Shown: positions 57,646-58,902 of the stretch, piece by piece
Numbering within the stretch: the first letter of the stretch is position 1
Layout of the letters: each line of letters opens with the position of its first letter
Source of the DNA: Burkholderiales bacterium RIFCSPLOWO2_12_FULL_65_40
GTDB lineage: Bacteria; Pseudomonadota; Gammaproteobacteria; Burkholderiales; Burkholderiaceae_C
Length of the DNA: 58,902 nt
Assembly (NCBI GenBank): GCA_001770955.1
Contig: MESL01000037.1
Coordinates: forward strand, 1 to 58,902
Direction of reading: 5' to 3'
Notes under the pieces: generated by a model
The model's input: the letters and a program-made list of their open reading frames with translations, nothing else
Database searches by the model: none
Told to the model about the DNA's origin: nothing
Translations under genes and position numbers: made by a program

Positions 57646-58902
57646 ATGACAGGCCTTCCTCCGACACCGGCGAGCGAGCAGGAATTGCTCGAACTGCGCG
57701 AGCGCCTGCGGGAAGCCGAGGCGCGCCTGCAGTCGCTCGGCCGCAACCTGCCCGGCAGCGTGATCTACCAGCTCGTGCGCGGGCCGGACGGCCAGCGCCA
57801 TTTCGCCTATATCGGCGAGTCGGTCGAGCGCCTCACCGGCCTGAAAGCTGCCGATGTGCTGCAGGACTCCACACGCATCTACAGCCTCATCCTGCCCGAA
57901 GACCTGCCCGGCTTTATCGCCCAGGGCGATAGGTCCTACCACGACCTCACGCCGCTGGAGATGCAGGCGCGCATCCGGCGGCCCGATGGCGAGATACGCT
58001 GGATCCGCATGGCGGCCCGCCCGCGTGCGCTGGGCGAGGGGCGCGTGATCTGGGACGGCTTGCTGACCGACGTCACCACGCAGCTGCAGGCCGAAGCTGC
58101 CACGCGCGCCTACGAAACCCAGCTCGCCGGCGTGCTGCGCCACCTGCCCGGCGCCGTGGCACGCCTGGGCCTGGACCTGGAGATCCTCTACGCCAACCAC
58201 ACGCAGGCCCAGTGGGTGGACACCACCGTTGATGAAATCATCGGCCGCAAGGTCCCAGATTACATCTCGCCCGAGCTGCTCAAGCGCATGACGCCGTACT
58301 TCGACCGCGCCCGGGCGGGCGAGACGGTGGTGTTCGAGAATCGCATCGACCGGCCCGACGGCGAGGTGCGCTTTCGCCACACCACCCTGGTGCCCGAGCG
58401 CACCCAGGACGGCGCGGTGGTGGCCATCGTGCTGTTCGCCTACGACCTGACCGAACTCAAGAAGATGCAGCGCGAGCTGTCGCAGCAAAAGACCCTGCTC
58501 ACCAGCCTCATCAAGGCCTTCCCCGACATGGTGTTCCTGAAGGACGCCCAGGGCGTGTACCAGGCCTGCAACCCGGTGTTCGAGCGATTCATGGGCCTGA
58601 GCGAGCGCGACATTCTCGGCCGCACCGATGCCGATCTTTTGTCCCCCGAAGCGGCAGAGCACTTTGCCCGCAACGACCGGCATGCCATGCAGGCCTGGCA
58701 GCCGCTGGTGTTCGAGGAAACGCTGACCTTCGCCGAAGACGGCTACGAGGGCCAGTTCGAAACCATCAAGACCCCCATCCGCGACCCGCAGGGCCGCGCC
58801 ACGGGCGTGCTGGGCGTGGCGCGTGACATCACCGACCGCAAACGCGCCGCCCAGGAGATCGAACGCCTGGCCTTCTACGACGCGCTCACCCAGCTGCCCA
58901 AC
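57646..58902 (+). CDS. PAS-rich diguanylate cyclase/GGDEF protein, 3' end cut by window
   Basis: The visible 419 codons start MTGLPPTPASEQELLELRER (short coiled-coil), then three PAS domains with PAC-type ends: about 30-150 (IYSLILPEDLPGFIAQGD, GLLTDVTTQ), about 160-285 (RHLPGAVARLGLDLEILYAN, VLFAYDLTELKK) and about 290-405 (KAFPDMVFLKDAQGVYQAC, GVARDITDRKRA). The last residues, ERLAFYDALTQLPN, are the usual entry to a GGDEF domain, so c-di-GMP synthesis, perhaps with a later EAL domain, is expected but not visible. No membrane segment in the part seen. Separate from acnA by 149 nt without a clear gene. Confidence 0.85.
   Translation, partial: MTGLPPTPASEQELLELRERLREAEARLQSLGRNLPGSVIYQLVRGPDGQRHFAYIGESVERLTGLKAADVLQDSTRIYSLILPEDLPGFIAQGDRSYHDLTPLEMQARIRRPDGEIRWIRMAARPRALGEGRVIWDGLLTDVTTQLQAEAATRAYETQLAGVLRHLPGAVARLGLDLEILYANHTQAQWVDTTVDEIIGRKVPDYISPELLKRMTPYFDRARAGETVVFENRIDRPDGEVRFRHTTLVPERTQDGAVVAIVLFAYDLTELKKMQRELSQQKTLLTSLIKAFPDMVFLKDAQGVYQACNPVFERFMGLSERDILGRTDADLLSPEAAEHFARNDRHAMQAWQPLVFEETLTFAEDGYEGQFETIKTPIRDPQGRATGVLGVARDITDRKRAAQEIERLAFYDALTQLPN

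Overview
The window is GC-rich, densely coded DNA from a betaproteobacterium, most likely a Comamonadaceae member of the Acidovorax type. The evidence is the gene content (membrane PuuD urate oxidase, UraD-AllC fusion, H-NS-like protein, two-domain MaeB) and many copies of an AT-rich interrupted palindrome built around GCTATNAAAA and AGCGC, which I associate with that family. No tRNA, rRNA, CRISPR array, transposase or phage gene was seen.

Layout. (1) 1-1300: a small array of promoterless gene cassettes on the minus strand, separated by integron attC-like sites, with a promoter and a 20-codon leader ORF at its head but no integrase in the window; it lies directly behind a lone ureD. (2) 2.4-6.6 kb: cyclase-PilZ protein, malic enzyme MaeB with an upstream small ORF and terminator, and a small hypothetical protein. 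(3) 6.9-14.3 kb: urate branch of purine catabolism (M20 hydrolase, UraD-AllC, PuuE, UraH, XdhC, PuuD). (4) 14.3-21 kb: TetR repressor with an AcrR-like operator, then an AcrAB-OprM type efflux operon. (5) 21-26 kb: c-di-GMP enzymes and a Crp/Fnr regulator. (6) 26-36 kb: XdhAB, a BMP-type nucleoside or purine ABC importer and an adenine deaminase-type enzyme. (7) 36-41 kb: HIT protein, two Crp/Fnr-like regulators and an envelope/stress cluster (two collagen-like GXT lipoproteins, DUF3309, beta/gamma-crystallin plus glycine-zipper protein, CsbD, BON lipoprotein). (8) 41-44 kb: a second BMP protein, guanine deaminase and dCTP deaminase. (9) 44-59 kb: mainly housekeeping genes (esterase-like phytase-type lipoprotein, zinc metallopeptidase, SulP-STAS-CNB transporter, RhlE, ApaH, CBS-domain membrane protein, H-NS-like protein, aconitase) and the 5' part of a PAS-GGDEF gene cut by the window end.

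The purine genes form a nearly complete route: import by the ABC system; adenine to hypoxanthine and guanine to xanthine; XdhABC to urate; PuuD, UraH and UraD to allantoin; PuuE to allantoate; AllC onward. The urease accessory gene ureD nearby fits a pathway ending in urea, but no urease structural gene is present. The most unusual parts are the integrase-less cassette array, the repeat elements read in frame as linkers inside four enzymes, and the collagen-like/crystallin envelope cluster.
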